From Erythroxylum novogranatense (taxonomy: Eukaryota > Streptophyta > Magnoliopsida > Malpighiales > Erythroxylaceae), in NCBI GenBank assembly GCA_029891385.1, contig CM057235.1, positions 9,047,001-9,111,000 on the forward strand: 64,000 nt of DNA, given 5' to 3'. Shown in pieces: positions 22,957 through 36,804 of this stretch. Numbering within the stretch: position 1 is the stretch's first letter; the number at the start of each line of letters is the position of its first letter. A program made the translations under genes and the position numbers. Under the pieces are notes generated by a model. It was not told the origin of the DNA, ran no database searches, and saw nothing but the letters and a program-made list of their open reading frames with translations.

Positions 22957-25900
22957 ATTCTCCCCTCCTAAAAGAATTTCGTCCTCGAAATCCTTACCTG
23001 AATCCATGAAGAGGTAGGGATACTTCTCCTTCATGGATTCCAAAGATTCCCAAGTTGCTTCCTCGGTCGAATGGTTCCTCCACAAGACCTTAACCAGCTT
23101 CACGATCTTATTCCTTAACACTTTTTCCTTTGAATCCAAGATCTCCACTGGTTGCTCCTCATAAGTCAAATCCTCTCTCAACTGAACCTCTGAAGGTTGA
23201 ACTATATGCGAAGGATCCGACCTGTATCTCCTCAAAGATCGACCATGGAACACATTATGAATCTTAGACAACTCCGATGGCAAATCTAACTTATAAGCCA
23301 AAGGCCCAATCCTCTCAATGATCTTGTATGGGCCTATATACCTCGGGCTAAGCTTACCTTTCTTACCAAACCTCAAAACACCTTTCCATGGAGAAGCTCT
23401 AAGAAACACTTTCTCACCCACTTCAAATTCCATCTCTTTCCTATGGGCATCCGAATAGCTCTTCATCTGATCTTGAGCTGCCTTAAGCCTTTGCTTCACT
23501 AGCTTTATCTTATCAACTGTAACCTGCACTAACTCAGGTCCCACAAGCTTCCTTTCACCTTCCTCGTCCCAACATATAGGAGTTCTACATCTCCTACCAT
23601 ACAAAGCCTCATAAGGTGCCATCTGAATTCCTGAATGATAGGAATTATTATAAGCAAACTCAATCAAAGGTAAGTGATCATCCCACGAACCTTTGAAATC
23701 TAAAGCACAAGCCCTCAATATTGCCTCCAAAGTCCGAATGGTCCTCTCCGACTGTCCATCAGTCTGCGGATGGAAAGCCGTACTGAAATGCAATCTAGTC
23801 CCCAAGGCCTCCTGCAAACTCTCCCAAAACACAGGTAAACACAGGATCTCTATCGAAACTATCGAACTCGGAATCCCATGAAGCCTAATCACCTCATCCA
23901 CATACTTCTTAGCCAACACATTCAAAGAATCATCGGCAATTGGAAAGAAGTGAGTGACTTAGTCGACCTATCCACAATCATCCATATTGCATCATGCTTC
24001 TTGCTAGATCTCGGCAATCCCATCAGGAAATCCATAGTTATCTTTTCCCATTTCCACTCCGGAATAGGCAAGGGATTAAGCTTGCCTGAAGGTGCTTGTG
24101 TTCGACTTTAACTTCGGGCACACCAAACATCTTTAGCATACTACGCTACATCTTTCCTCATTCCTTTCCACCAGAAATGCTCTTTCAAATTCCGAAACAT
24201 CTTAGAACACCCTGGATGCATTACATAAGGAGCATTATGCGCCTCATCAAGAATATCATCTCTCAACTCTAACTTGCCCGGGACACACGCTCTACTACCC
24301 ACAACCATCAATCCATCTTCCTTTACCTCTACATTAGACGGCTTGCCGTTCTTTATCTCTTCCCTAAGCTTACTCAAGTACTCATCCTGATCCTGCAATT
24401 CCTTGATCTTCTCTTTCAGCACTGGCCTCACCCTGAAACTCGCCAAAATACACTCAGGCCCATCTTGCCTCAACATCACATCAAGTCTGGCTAAATCCTT
24501 CAGCAAGGGAAGATACACACTCTCCATGTGAGCCATAGTGGACTTCCTACTCAGAGCATCCGCTACCACATTAGCTTTCCCGGATGGTAATCTATCATCA
24601 AGTCATAATCTTTAGAACTCTAACCATCGCCTTTGCCTCAAATTCAGCTCTTTCTGGGTCAACAAGTATTTAAGGCTCTTATGATCTGTAAATATCCTAG
24701 TGGTAACTCCATACAGATAATGTCTCCAAATCTTCAATGCAAAGATTATAGCAGCCAACTCCAAGTCATGGATCGGATAGTTCATCTCATAAGGCTTCAA
24801 CTGCCTAGAGGCATAAGCAATCACTTTCTCTCCTTGCATCAATACACACCCTAAACCCTTCCTGGAGGCATCACTGGTACACAATGTATCCATCATCACC
24901 GAAGGCAATGTCATAATCGGTGCGGTTGTGGCCGCTTCTTCACTCCTCGAACTACTCCGCACTCCTCGGTCCATTCAAATTTTTATTCTTCCTTGTCAAC
25001 TTGGAAAGTGGAGCATTATCAAGAAAAGCCCTCCACAAACCTCCGTAATATCCAAATAATCCCGAAACTTCTCACTTCAGCTACATTCTTTGGCGCTTCC
25101 CATTTAACCAAGCTTCTATCTTCTGCGGATCCATATGCACTCCCCGCTCAGAGATCACATGCCCCAAAAATATCACTTCCCTTAGCCAAAATTCGCATTT
25201 ATCGAATTTGGCATACAGCTCATTCTTCCTCAATGTCTCCAAGGCAACCATCAAATGATCCTCATGCTCCTCATCACTCTTAGAATAGACCAATATATCA
25301 TCAATAAAGACAATGATAAATTGATCTAAGAAAGACCTGAAGACTCTATTCATCAAATCCATAAAGACCGCAGGAGCATTCGTCAACCCGAAAGGCATCA
25401 CCAAGAACTCAAAGTGGCCATACCATCGTCTAAAAGCGATCTTAGACACATCGGTCTCCTTAATCCTCAACGATGATAACCCGACCTCAAGTCTATCTTG
25501 GAAAAGACTCTTGCCCTTGCAATTGATCAAACAAATCATCTATGCGCGGAGCGGATATCATTCTTAATAGTGGCATGATTCAACTTCCTATAATCCACAC
25601 ACATCCGCAACGATCCATCTTTCTTCTTCACAAAGAGAACCGAGCTCCCAAGGTGAAGAGCTTGGCCTAATGTAACCCTTCTCTAAAAGATCCTCCAATT
25701 GCACCTTAAGCTCCTTCAATTCCATGAGCCATCCGATAAGGCGGAATCGAAATCGATGTAGTGCTGGAAGAAGCTCAACGGGAACTCAATTTCTCTCGAG
25801 GAGGTAGTCCTGCAATTCCTGAAAGACATCCGAATTCCCTAACTACTGGAATGTCTTCCAACCTCCCTCTATCTGCCTCTATATCTAGCACATAAGCCAA

Positions 25901-26399
25901 AAAGGCCTCACACCCCTTGCTCATCATTCTCTCTGCCATCATAGCTGAAATAACCCGAGGTGGATGACTTTTCTATCTCCCATGAGTATCACTTTCCTGC
26001 TATCCTCTAGCTCGAACTCCACCGCCTTGTCTTACTTTACAATCTAAAGTAACATGATACCTCTCTAATGTATCCATAACTAAGATCACATCCAATCCTC
26101 CCATCTTCAAAGGCATCAGATCCACCACAAGTTTTCCTCCACTAATCTCTATCTCACAATCTCTATACACTTGATCGATGACAATATAATGGCCGATTGA
26201 GTACTCACCATCACGGAGTATCCAATGGACTCAGACTCCTCCTGGATATAGTTCTACCCGAAGACACAAAGGAATGGGTAGAACCTGAATCAATCAAAAC
26301 AAGCACATAATCATCAAACAATTTAACCATACCCGCTACAACGTCTGGGGCGGTCTCGGCCTCCTCTCGTGTCATTGCAAACACTCTGCCGATGCTTGC
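22924..26399 (-). pseudogene. Gypsy A' pol: protease, RT, RNase H, integrase, chromodomain (broken)
   Basis: Domains in order on the minus strand. Protease: LIDSGSTHSF near 26300. RT: VDYRKLN near 25590 and FIDD near 25300 as the catalytic YxDD variant. RNase H: TSDAS, DLELA and FTDHKSL between 24900 and 24650. Integrase: HHCC region near 24230-24100, MDFLMG near 24030, then 23925 downward. The chromodomain runs from VKLVKVLWRNHS to EEATWE near 23090-23040. The second catalytic aspartate region (normally SDRDP) is corrupted near 23850, there is a stop inside the HHCC finger, and frames change repeatedly. The final frame stops at 22924, inside the 3' LTR, so about 10 terminal codons are LTR-encoded. 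Cannot give active enzymes. Confidence 0.9.
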
Positions 26400-27613
26400 C
26401 CTCTGGATCTATCTGGAGGATAAGCTCTCTTGGACCTCCGGAACTACCCACTTCGTCACACTTTTTGCACCACCGCCTATCCTCCTAGAAGCTTGCCTCT
26501 CGAGATCCCTCTCTCTATCCTACTGGGACAAACTTAACTAAGTGTCCTTTCGCCACAATTGAAACATGCTCCAGTCTTTCTATGACATTCTCCTCTATGG
26601 GGAAGCCCACAATGGTCACACTTGGGAAGAGGTGGCCTCTCCCCATCTACTCTTCTACTGCCGCCCACCGTAGAAGCTTGGTGAGAAACAGTAGGAGTCC
26701 TCGCAGATCTAGGCCAACTCCCACCGGTGCTCCTCTCCTCAGACTGCGCAGGAAAGGTTCTGGCACTTCTCTCAGGATTAGAAGTACCACCTCCCTCTCG
26801 AATCGCTCTCTCCTTTTCTCTTCCTGCTAACTGCACTCTTGATATTTTCAATGTTCTCAACCCTCAGAGCCGCTTCAACTAGCTGCTGGAAATCACAGAA
26901 GTTCTGCACCACTACCTTTTCTCTGATAGTTAGGTGCAGACCCGACTCAAATCGGCGGCACTTGGCAGCTTCACTAAACATCATATCTGCAGCATACCTC
27001 AATAACTGAGTAAACCGGCGCTCATACTCAAGAATACATCTCCCTGGGTGAGGCTCAGAACTCTCTCGCTTCTGGCTTGAATGTACACTTCAGATAAATA
27101 CTTCTTCCTGAAGACAACAGAAGTCTCCCATGTCAACCCTCTCGGTCTCGTCGACTCCACAGCACGGTTTCCCACGGTGCAAAGCATCACCCAAGGTGGC
27201 GGCATAGACTACCCTCTCATCATCCTCGCACTCCATCGATCCAAAGACTCTCTCGGTCTTCCTCGGCCAGTCTCGGCTTCCTCGGGATCCGTGGTCCGTG
27301 GAAATCCACCGCCTCCATTTCCTCGACTTATCAAACTGCTTTCCCCTCTTAGTGGGCCGAACCTGGCTTTGTGGCATTTGACCCATAGCCTGAACAAAAG
27401 CTTGGGTAAATGCATGGAACAATCTCGGATCAAGAGCGTGCACATGCTCGACCGACTAGGCGATCACTGCGTCTCGAGATCGGAGGGCTCACTACCCCGC
27501 CTCGAGAAGCCTCACCACTCCGGCTCTTGACTCATCGGTACTCTCGCTCTTGGTGGAGAGTCAGGTGCAATTGAACCTTGCAGGACTCCTCGTGTCCTTC
27601 TACGAGGTGGCAT
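26400..27613 (-). pseudogene. Gypsy A' gag (broken)
   Basis: Start ATG at 27613 (MPPRRRTRG, typical of chromovirus gag). The retrotransposon gag core follows in shifted frames (YLSEVYIQARSER, LLRYAADMMFSEAAKCRRFE, LRVENIEN). A zinc-knuckle region (CDHCG..HRGEC, then CFNCGER) lies near 26620-26540. Gag packages the RNA and forms the particle. An early stop after about 33 codons and several frameshifts make it a pseudogene; it runs directly into the protease region. Confidence 0.82.
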
Positions 27614-27816
27614 CTTACTCCTTCAATGAAAATACTAGTGATTAGCTACAATTGCTTTTTTTTTTTTAAAGCTTAGTTACTATATGTATGCATGATATGC
27701 ATGTCACGTAATGCAAACAATCAATTCATAAGGTAAACATTTAATCACATACAAAACAATGTTCCCTACTATACATTTTAAGCCTAGGAGTAAACCTAAG
27801 CTTTGATATTAAACAA

Positions 27817-30800
27817 TGTTGGACCCAGTCCCGAGGCCCAACATTCTAACCCATATAAGCATGGAAGACCCAAAACTAAACACAAACCGACCACAATTAG
27901 AGAAACTTTAATAGAAAATTTGGGATTGGCTTTTAATAAAATGTTCCCTTGATCTCACAATTTAACGCCACCAAATCGTTCAATTCGGATTTGAAATGAA
28001 GAAGTTATGGCAGAAATACTATCTTAAAGAAAACAGTGAAAACAACCCCTCTACCGACTTCATGTAAATATTTGAAAACTTTAGAGGCAAAATTACTAAT
28101 CGGCTCCTTCATAAAAAGTGTAGATTTATGTCTCTAGTTTCATGTAAAACAAGAATCGCCTCAACCCAAGCCCTATATCTCCAGATATTTAAAAATTTGT
28201 GAAGTATATTCAGAAAGAATCAGCCGACCTCCACACTTTGTTTCAAACCACCCTTTTCAATTTAAAAGCAATACTGGAAAATCAAGTGTAAAAAGATAGA
28301 AAAATTTCTTAGAAATTTATCGGTTCGAAAATCAGCTCAATCGGAGGTCGGTGTACAAAGTTAAGGCCAAAAGAAGGGAGAGGGGTCGGTCGGCCAAAAC
28401 CGACCCCCAAAGCCCATCTTAGTCATACTTGTGAATGCTCGGCATGCCGAGCAACGTCTTGCGGGCGCCGCCCGCATGGGCGAAGCGTCCCTCGCTCAGG
28501 CAGCTGGGCGGCGCCTCGCCCTTCCGCGGCTTAGTGCCTTGCTCGATCGCTGGGCGGCGCCTCGCCTGCATGGGCGAGTGCCTCGCTTCGACATCTTGCA
28601 TGCGCTTTAGCGCTCGCGTGCCGAAATGAGTGACTGCCCAACGATCCGACCTACCGGACTTCTAACCTCAATAACTTTTTATACCGAGCTCCAAATCAGA
28701 CACGGTCGGAAGCGTTGGAAAGCTAGAAGAAAAATATATATTTTTCAAGGAGGACTCAAGGACTAGCCCGGTCACTAAGGGAAGCAAATTTTAACACAAA
28801 GGCCGATCGACTAGCTCTCCCTAACAGCATCCAAACTTGCAACCTCCATAACTTTTGATCCAGAACTCCAAATTTAGCAAACTTAGTGTCTATAGAAAGG
28901 TAAAAGAATTATCTACAAACTTCGTGAAGACCACCGACCTATATTCCAACTCTATGAGGGTCAAAAGTGAACTCAAAGCTCCACTTAGCAATCTGTCACT
29001 TTGATAGCACCAGTAATAAATTCCAGCGACCCCACCTACCAACTTAATACCTCTTAAATAGCTCATAAAACCTCCTAGGAGAGCTCTACTGCTCGGCTAA
29101 CACTTTCAACAAGTCTCAGTACTCCCATTCTACCTATACCAACCCAGAAATTTCAGCAAACACAACAAACTCAAAATTTCCCACATGAACACTTTAGCCC
29201 AGATTCTGCAGCACTATACTCTTCAACAGCACATAGACCATAACAACATACCAGCGACCTTTCCCATGGCCAAAACCCAGCAAAACTCATATAACAATAA
29301 TGCTCAAAATCATACACATGCCTTTCCAAGGCCATACACAGTACACAAATTAGCCAATTCACATAAAGAGAGTACTAGAGCTCTCATTCTCATTTCAAAA
29401 TCATAACAAGATTCATGCATAGCTTTGGTTACATATTGGCATATTCATCAAAATCAAGTACAAAATACCAAAGATGAGATGCTCAATGATCAATATGCTT
29501 ACAAAGCTATTCCCAAAAGCTAGTTACTAACTTAATACAAAGTTCCTAAATTTCTTGGAGCGATGCCCGAAGCTTTTGCAAGGTTCCGAGTTCAACTTTG
29601 ATTTGCACCTGAGGAGGGAGAATGGGGTGAGCTAACACGGCTCAGTGGCTAACAAATTTATAGCCATCACATAATGAGCCACACGCACACAATTAATAAT
29701 CCAAAGCATTAGCAATTTACATAATAGGTTGAAACTCAACTTTATCACATAACCCACAATTTACTCAACTCATCACATAAGGCATAACATAGAATCATCT
29801 TGCAATTAAAACCCATATTATGCATCATAAACACTTATAAATGATGAAATGCACACAATTGGCTCGAGAGTTCCATACACACACCGGAAACTGAAGTTTA
29901 CCGTGAACACATCGAGTCCGTTTTCGGATCTCGTAGTAAGCCCTGGGCAAGGAGAGAAGGCTATGGGGATCAACGTGCACGTGATTTCACAAAGGGTTCT
30001 CTCTACCAAACACAATCAATATGCTCACATATCAAAACACAAGATTCACATTTTATGCTTATCTCACTCTTTCAAATCATCAAAGTTCCATTCTTTCCTC
30101 TCAAAACACAAAATTTCATTTTCAATATGCACATAGTATAACAAAGATAGCACACATAGGGCTTTGCCCATTACACAATAACTATAAAGATGTTACCCAC
30201 CTATTGTCGGAAATCCGGATTCACGACCGCTCTTCCTCTCTCTCTTGAGTGAGGTTTCCTTGGTTCCCTTCAATAAAACACATTCCGAGACTCATTGGAA
30301 AAGTCGAAACATTCAAGAATCGATAAATCAATAACGAAGTCTTAAACCTAACCTACCCATAGCCCATTTAAGCTAAAACAACCAAACCCTAGCTTAGGAA
30401 AACACAAAAACCCATAGATCTCACCTCTCCCTTCAAACTTTACACAAATCCAAAGCTCCATTTCATCCCATTTTCGAAACCCTACTCAGGGGAGATGGTA
30501 GCTTACCTTACAACTTGATTTTCTTCACTTTTCTCCTCCCTCAAGCCTTGGGCGACCTCCACTCTCCTCTAGCTCACGGTCGACTCTTCTTCCTCTTCTC
30601 CTTTCTATTTCACGTTTTGTTCTCTTCTCTTTTCAAGGCATCGACACTCTCTCTCTCCTCCTCTTCCTTTAACTCTTCTTAAATTCTCAACTTAAATCCT
30701 CCATCCAAAACTACATAGTTTTAGCTTCTCACTTTAGTTTCTTTGGGCTCTCCTCCTCCTCTCAAGCCCACTACACCTCATCCATTAATTTCTAATCCTC

Positions 30801-31013
30801 CTCCTCATTCCACTTATTCCATAAAGCCCATTCTTTCCAACATTAAGCCCAAGCCTTCATTTTAATTCTAACTTCTAATTCCCAAGCCCAACATAAATAT
30901 ATCTATATACACATAATTAAATCAATTAAGACAAAATAAAATAATTAACGAATAAATTCATAAATAAATAAATAATTAATTCAATTAAAATAAAAAATTT
31001 TCGGGGCCCAACA
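27817..31013 (-). repeat. 5' LTR of gypsy A'
   Basis: 3197 bp pair of 19770-22956. The sequence just left of it (27800-27816) is where the PBS belongs, but only a degenerate match to the Met-tRNA end (ATATCAAAGC) is visible. Confidence 0.92.
29609..30506 (-). other. Predicted LTR-internal intron, gypsy A' 5' LTR (3' LTR copy 21548-22448)
   Basis: Sense donor GTAAG/GTAAGC at 30506 (GTAAGT in the other LTR) and acceptor TTCTCCCTCCTCAG/G ending at 29609. The hairpin TGAGCTAACACGGCTCA (29628-29644) ends 19 nt before the AG. About 0.9 kb. In the 3' LTR copy the AG/G is changed to AAG/T. I found no clear TATA box upstream. Confidence 0.48.
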
Positions 31014-31018
31014 CTAGA

Positions 31019-33030
31019 TGCTTGCTTAAGGCCATAAATGGACCTTTGCAACTTGCAAACCTTATGCTCATTACCTAGCTCAATGAATCCTTCTGGTTGG
31101 GCCATATAAATGGTCTCCTCAAGATCTCCATTTAGAAATGTGGTCTTGACATCCATTTGCCATATTTCATAATCGAAATAATTTCTTATGGCCAAAAGAA
31201 TCTGATGGACTTAAGCATGGCAACCGGAGAAAAGTCTCCTCGTAGTCTATACCCTCCTTTTGAGTATAGCCTTTAGCTACCAATCTAGCTTTAAAGGTCT
31301 CTACCTTTCCATCCGATCCCTTTTCCTTTTGTAGATCCATTTACACCCTATGGTTTTAGACACAGTGGTAGATCTACAAGGACCCGAACTTCATTAGTAT
31401 ACATAGAATCTATTTTGATTCCATTGCCTTGAGCCATTTTCCCGCATCAACATCATTAATAGCTTTGTGTATACGTAACGTGATCTGTTTCTTCTTGGTC
31501 CGAGATGGCAATTAAGCCTTCTCCTAAACCCAGATACCTATCTGGTTGTCTCACAACCCTCCCACTACGCTCTAGGCACATCTTGATGTTCAGTTGCACT
31601 TCGATTCAACTCTTGAATCCATTTCACATCTTGTTACATCATATCCAAAACAACTCTTGGTTTGGATGAAATTGCTAACTCCTTTAGTACTACTTCACTT
31701 CTTCCTTTGTGATTTCTCACAAACTCTTCCTCTAAGAAGTTTGCATTTGTCGACACAAATACCTTCCTATCATGAGGATCGTAAAAATAGTACCCTCGAG
31801 TTCCGTAGATATCCTACAAACAAACATACTTGACCTTGGTTCCATCTTTGTGGATTCGGGCTTTAGAACATGGGCTGGACAGCCCCAGTCCTCAAGTGCC
31901 TCAATGAAGGCACTCGGCGATCCACAACTCCCTAGGTGTTTTAGGCACCGATTTGGATGGAGCAAAGTTAAGAAGATATGTTGTCGTTTGTATGGCATAT
32001 CCCAGTAACGATTCTCGAAGGCTAGCATAGGACATCATTGATCTTACCATTTCCAATAGAGTTCTATTTCTCCTCTCGCTACACCATTACATTGAGGTGT
32101 ACGAGGAGTCGACAAATTGGAAATAATTCCATTGTTAATTAAATATTCTGGAACTCTCGGATAAATACTCACCACCTCGATCGATCGAAGTCGCTTTTAA
32201 TGGCTTGCCAGTTGCTTCTCGACTTGACTTTGAATTCTTTGAACTTTTCAAAAGATTCACTCTTTTTATGCATCAAATACAAATAGTCATGTCTTGAGTA
32301 ATCATCTATAAAAGTTATGAAATATTCATAACCTCCTCTAGCTTGTACATTCATGAGCCCACACACATCAAGATGTACCATGTCCAATGTGGATTCAAAT
32401 CTGCTTTGCTTTAGAAGGAAATGAGGCTTTGTCATTTTCCTTCAATACAAGATTCACAGTGGGTAATGGATCACTATCCAAGCCCATAAGGATCCCATCC
32501 TTTACTAGTCTGTCAAGTCTTTTACGATTGATATGACCCATCCTTAGATGCCACAGATACTTTGAATTAATGCTAGAGATATTGGATTGTCTTGGTTTTA
32601 TCAATTACATGGTGTTTAGTGAGCCTTTCATAGGTTCTATAAAAACAATCCTGTTTAATTATCGCTTCATAAATAAAATCCTTATTCTCATATATTGAAA
32701 CAACCATTTCAAAATATAAGGAATAGCAGATTTTATTAGACAAAAACAAATCATGTTCCTTACAATCATTGGCATGTAATAAACATCTTCCAAATATAAC
32801 CTATGACCACTAGGAAAGTCCAAGATAACTACTCCCACCGATTCTGCTGAAACATAGGAACCATCTGCTATCTTAACTTGAAACGGCCTTTAGAAGTCTT
32901 TTCCTTTCATTGGAACCCCTGCAAAGAATTACAAACATGGTTGGTGGCTCTGAATCTAATATCCAAGAAGTAGATAAATCTGCCACATTTCTAGTTCCTA
33001 ACAAACTTAGGAAGCCCATACCTTGTTTGC
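31019..33030 (-). pseudogene. Copia A pol, N-terminal part: protease, integrase, RT start
   Basis: On the minus strand: a protease active-site region near 32990 in which the usual DSG reads DSE, and the pre-integrase HHCC zone (YLWHLRMGHINRKRL, near 32550). Integrase follows (GGYEYFITFIDDYSRHDYLYLM, near 32310) with later fragments near 32000. The reverse transcriptase start (WQMDVKTTFLNGDLEE, QPEGF, GLKQAS) is at 31195-31019, where gypsy A' is inserted. Many frameshifts separate these pieces. Protease before integrase before RT is the Ty1/copia order. Lineage not assigned. Confidence 0.85.
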
Positions 33031-33041
33031 TTTGAGGGACT

Positions 33042-33838
33042 CTAGGTAGATCGGCGGCTTCTTTTCCAGTGGCCCATCTCATCACAAGGGAAACACTTTC
33101 CTTTGATGTTCTCTTTGGCCTTCTTTTTCATGGGTTTGGCCTTGACCCCTATTTGGGCCTTCTTTTTCATTAGACCCTTCTTCTTTTCCTTGCCCTTACC
33201 TTTGGGCTTAGAAGAAGAAGCTACATTAGCTTCTGACCTATGAGCCTTAATATTCAATATTTCCTCCGTGCTCTGGAGGGTATTCATCAACTCACTCAAG
33301 GTGTAATCCTTGCTGTTGAGCTCATAGTCCAACTTAAACTGCTGAAAAGAAGAGTTTAAGCTATTGATGATCATAATCATCTGCGTGTCCGCATCCATAT
33401 CCGCCTAAGCATCTCAAATCGGTGACCACAGAGATTACCTTCATCATGTAATCCCGCACCTGGTTCACCTGTGTTTACATGCGAGATTATGAAAGGTTTG
33501 GATAGCTTTCACTCTTGCAGACCTAGTCCTCACACCAAACATCTCATGTAGGTGATGGACCATTGCACTAGCAGTTTTCATACAAGCAATTTGCTTTTGC
33601 AACATGCCACGATGAAGCGAAATATAACACTTAGTAGTCTTGTCGACGTTCTCGCCAACGCCATGTTGTTGGACTTGCTCAGAGTTGCATCTCCACTTAG
33701 AGGTGTAGGCTCATTTTCAGTTAACACCCATGAAATACGCTCATATTGAAGAACAATGTCAAGGTTACGTCTCCATTCATTAAACTTGTCTCCATTTTCC
33801 AATTTGTTATTAGTCGAGAGCGGGGTGAGTGGATTCAT
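33042..33838 (-). pseudogene. Copia A gag (broken)
   Basis: The likely start ATG is at 33838 (MNPLTPLS). The N-terminal UBN2/DUF4219-like part has FNEWRRNLDIVLQ; the middle part (33398 downward) has IINSLNSSFQQF and YTLSELMNTLQSTEE, typical of copia gag. A lysine-rich stretch follows, then a zinc knuckle (CFPCDEMGHWKR) in which the final cysteine is lost from the frame. A frame break near 33580-33400 separates the halves. Gag would form the virus-like particle; this copy cannot. Confidence 0.85.
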
Positions 33839-35312
33839 TTTGTGGTTGATTATGTCCAAAATATAAATTATTAAAACATGAGCATACTAGTCAACAATTT
33901 ATGGAACTTTGTATAAAATCATGATGCATGTATGCATGATGATAGATTTAACAAAACTTAAAAATTAAAACATTATCTGACGGTTATTTTTCTTATCTAT
34001 AACAGACTAAGTGACGGTGGGCCATCTTATCTATTAAAAGAAAAATCTGGGACCCTCCCACTCAAAAACTACCAAGCATCTCATGCTCAATTTTTAAGAA
34101 GCGTCTTAATTTGGTCCATACTTTTACCAACAGAGCTACGATGGGCGTTTATTGATAAAAATGTTGAGTGTATAACCATTTGATTCATTCACTAAAGATA
34201 CCTACAAATCATGCCTCGGTGGGAGGTCACATTTGCTATCATTAAGTGGACTTATCCTTATGAGACCCAAACCATGCATGATCTAGGATCCATGCCCTCC
34301 GATGGGGAGTAACACTTCACCACATGCAAACGAGCCATCATTTGGAGACCGTGGACTCTCACAGGAGCATCCTCTCCCACTCAATCTTTTTGGGCTTTAA
34401 GTTTTAAATACCATCTTGTCTAGATGCAATTTATTATCCATCCTATATTGTTTCATTATATATCTCATACATAATGAATGCATGGCAAGGCCTAGGGTTG
34501 GTAATTTTCTAAATGACATGCAATCACATAATATCACATATTACAAGCATTCATTTCTCCATTCATCACATGAACTAATAAAACCACTTTTGATTGTCCA
34601 TCCTAGAAACATAAAATAATTACAAGCCTTTTAGGCCCAAAATATGCTTCTTCATCTTGGATCTTACGCTTGAACTCTTCGCTAACATGATCCGCCCATT
34701 CGGTAAACAAAATGTAATGACATTTATGAAATTAGAATTTTGTCATTTTGAAAAATAAAATCCAGCACTAGATTTTAGAAAACCAAATCTTTGTTCGACA
34801 AAAATCCCAGCACTTGTTTTATTAAAACGAAACTCATTTCATGAAAATTAAAAACAGCACTTAGTATTTTAGCAAAACCAAAATTGGATTCTTTGAAACA
34901 AAAAACCAGCACTTGTTTTCCAATCATAACTGAAATATGATTCATTGAAACAAAATTCCAGCAACTTAGTTTTCACAAAACTTATGCCAAAACACAAAGG
35001 ATACACCAAAATTTTACCTTTCCATTTCTTCAATCCATGGCTGCTCCTTCTTCATCATTACATCAATTTGTACATTACATAATCAAATAAAATAGAAAAA
35101 AGAAACCAAGGAGGAAACATGGTGATGATAGACCACCCTCCTTGTTACAACCAAATGAAGAAATCTTACAAGATAAAATTTAACTTCTATGGACAACCAA
35201 AAGAGCAACATACACCATATATATTTCTATCACATAAAATATGCAGTATACATAAAAAGATTGCTAACCCATGCATCCACCATATAAGAACCGAAATCAT
35301 GCATGAAAAACC
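33839..35312 (-). other. Untranslated leader of copia A
   Basis: About 1.47 kb between PBS and gag start with no coding signature. It holds five imperfect repeats of about 50 bp at 34735-34985, each with a core like CAGCACTTGTTTT. This is the region where packaging and translation signals would lie. Confidence 0.6.
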
Positions 35313-35324
35313 TATTCGATACCA
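35313..35324 (-). other. Primer-binding site of copia A
   Basis: Minus-strand TGGTATCGAATA two bases inside the 5' LTR edge. The first seven bases match the initiator-Met-tRNA end; the rest diverges. Confidence 0.7.
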
Positions 35325-35910
35325 ATTGTTGGATCGGAAAAGAAAGCATGCTTAGTATGGAGAAACGATAGATTTCAAAACTTTTAAGAAATCATCTTGC
35401 AGCGGAAGCAATATATCCAAATCAACATGCTAATCCATACATGATATGGTATAAGGATAATAAAACCAAGAACAAGATAAAAGGAATTACCGAATTCCTT
35501 CGCTACTGACTTTAAATCCTCATTGCGCTATCCTCTCCTTCTTATATCCAAATCCTTTGCCTTTGAGTCTTTTCCTTTAGCAATCTATCTTCTTCCTTGT
35601 TGTAGTATCCTCAACCAATTAGATTTACCACTTGTTCTTCAAGGAAAACTAGGTTAACAAAATCCTTTGGTGGGAAAGGAGAAGAAATATTTGGAGGAGA
35701 TTTTCTTAGAAGAAGAAGAACCAAAATTGAAACTCTTTCAATTCTTTCACTTAGGAAATTCGGTTCTACCTTTCATGAAAGGAGAGAATGTCTAGAAACC
35801 ATGCAAGAACCCTTTCTTACATCTCAATTTCGAAATATGCATAAATGGAAAGAGTGAGAGGCATCCAATGCATCACTTCTTACATTAATTGTTGGAACCC
35901 CTCCCTGGTG

Positions 35911-36804
35911 CGACACGTGTCCGACGTCCTGCGTGACATCTGGACGCGCGTCCCACGAGGAAGCGATTCCTCACCACGAAAGAATCCTCAAATTGGACTT
36001 AATTTCACTTCATCCGAATAAAGTTGGATAGCTTGACCATAAGTCTCTTCCAATAGCTTTGATCTGTTTAGGGCCCATCATTGCTCCTATACCTAAGCTA
36101 CTACCTCAATCGGACCTTTGAAGGTCGCAAAATGACCTTTCGGGCAAATTCAACACTCATCGGCCTTAAAATTCAACTAAAACCCGACACTCTCATTTTA
36201 CCGAAAAAGGATAGAAAATTTAGCTAGTTAACTAACGTTTCAAATCTCATGTGAATCGAAGGTCAAAAGACAAAGATACAAAGAAAATAGGAAAACGATT
36301 CTTATAGGTTTACTTAAAATCCAACTTGATTCATTTGTAACCTTTTTACCCGAAATCCGACACGTGTCCGACGTCCTGCATGACATCTGGACGCGCGTCC
36401 CACGAGGAAGCGATTCCTCACCACGAAAGAATCCTCAAATTGGACTTAATTTCACTTCATCCGAATAAAGTTGGATAGCTTGACCATAAGTCTCTTCCAA
36501 TAGCTTTGATCTGTTTAGGGCCCATCATTGCTCCTATACCTAAGCTACTACCTCAATCGGACCTTTGAAGGTCGCAAAACGACCTTTCGGGCAAATTCAA
36601 CACTCATCGGCCTTAAAATCCAACTAAAACCTGACACTCTCATTTTACCAAAAAAGGATAGAAAATTTAGCTAGTTAACTAACGTTTCAAATCTCATGTG
36701 AATCGAAGGTCAAAAGACAAAGATACAAAGAAAATAGGAAAACGATTCTTATAGGTTTACTTAAAATCCAACTTGATTCATTTGTAACCTTTTTACCCGA
36801 AATC
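35911..36804. repeat. 447-bp tandem duplication inside solo LTR E
   Basis: Copy 1 is 35911-36357 and copy 2 is 36358-36804, both starting CGACACGTGTCCGACGTC. I counted about five substitutions and no indel. Confidence 0.95.

Larger units (their letters stand above)
19770..31013 (-). mobile_element. Gypsy A': Ty3/gypsy chromovirus inside copia A pol
   Basis: LTRs 19770-22956 and 27817-31013, TSD CTAGA (19765-19769 and 31014-31018). Minus orientation: PPT-like AGGAGGGGAGAAT next to the left LTR, gag near the right LTR. Integrase lies after RNase H and carries a C-terminal chromodomain, which marks a chromovirus; LTR length and layout suggest a Tekay/Del-like lineage (inference). LTRs are nearly identical apart from a CpG-rich island, so the insertion is fairly recent, yet coding frames are broken. 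Confidence 0.92.
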
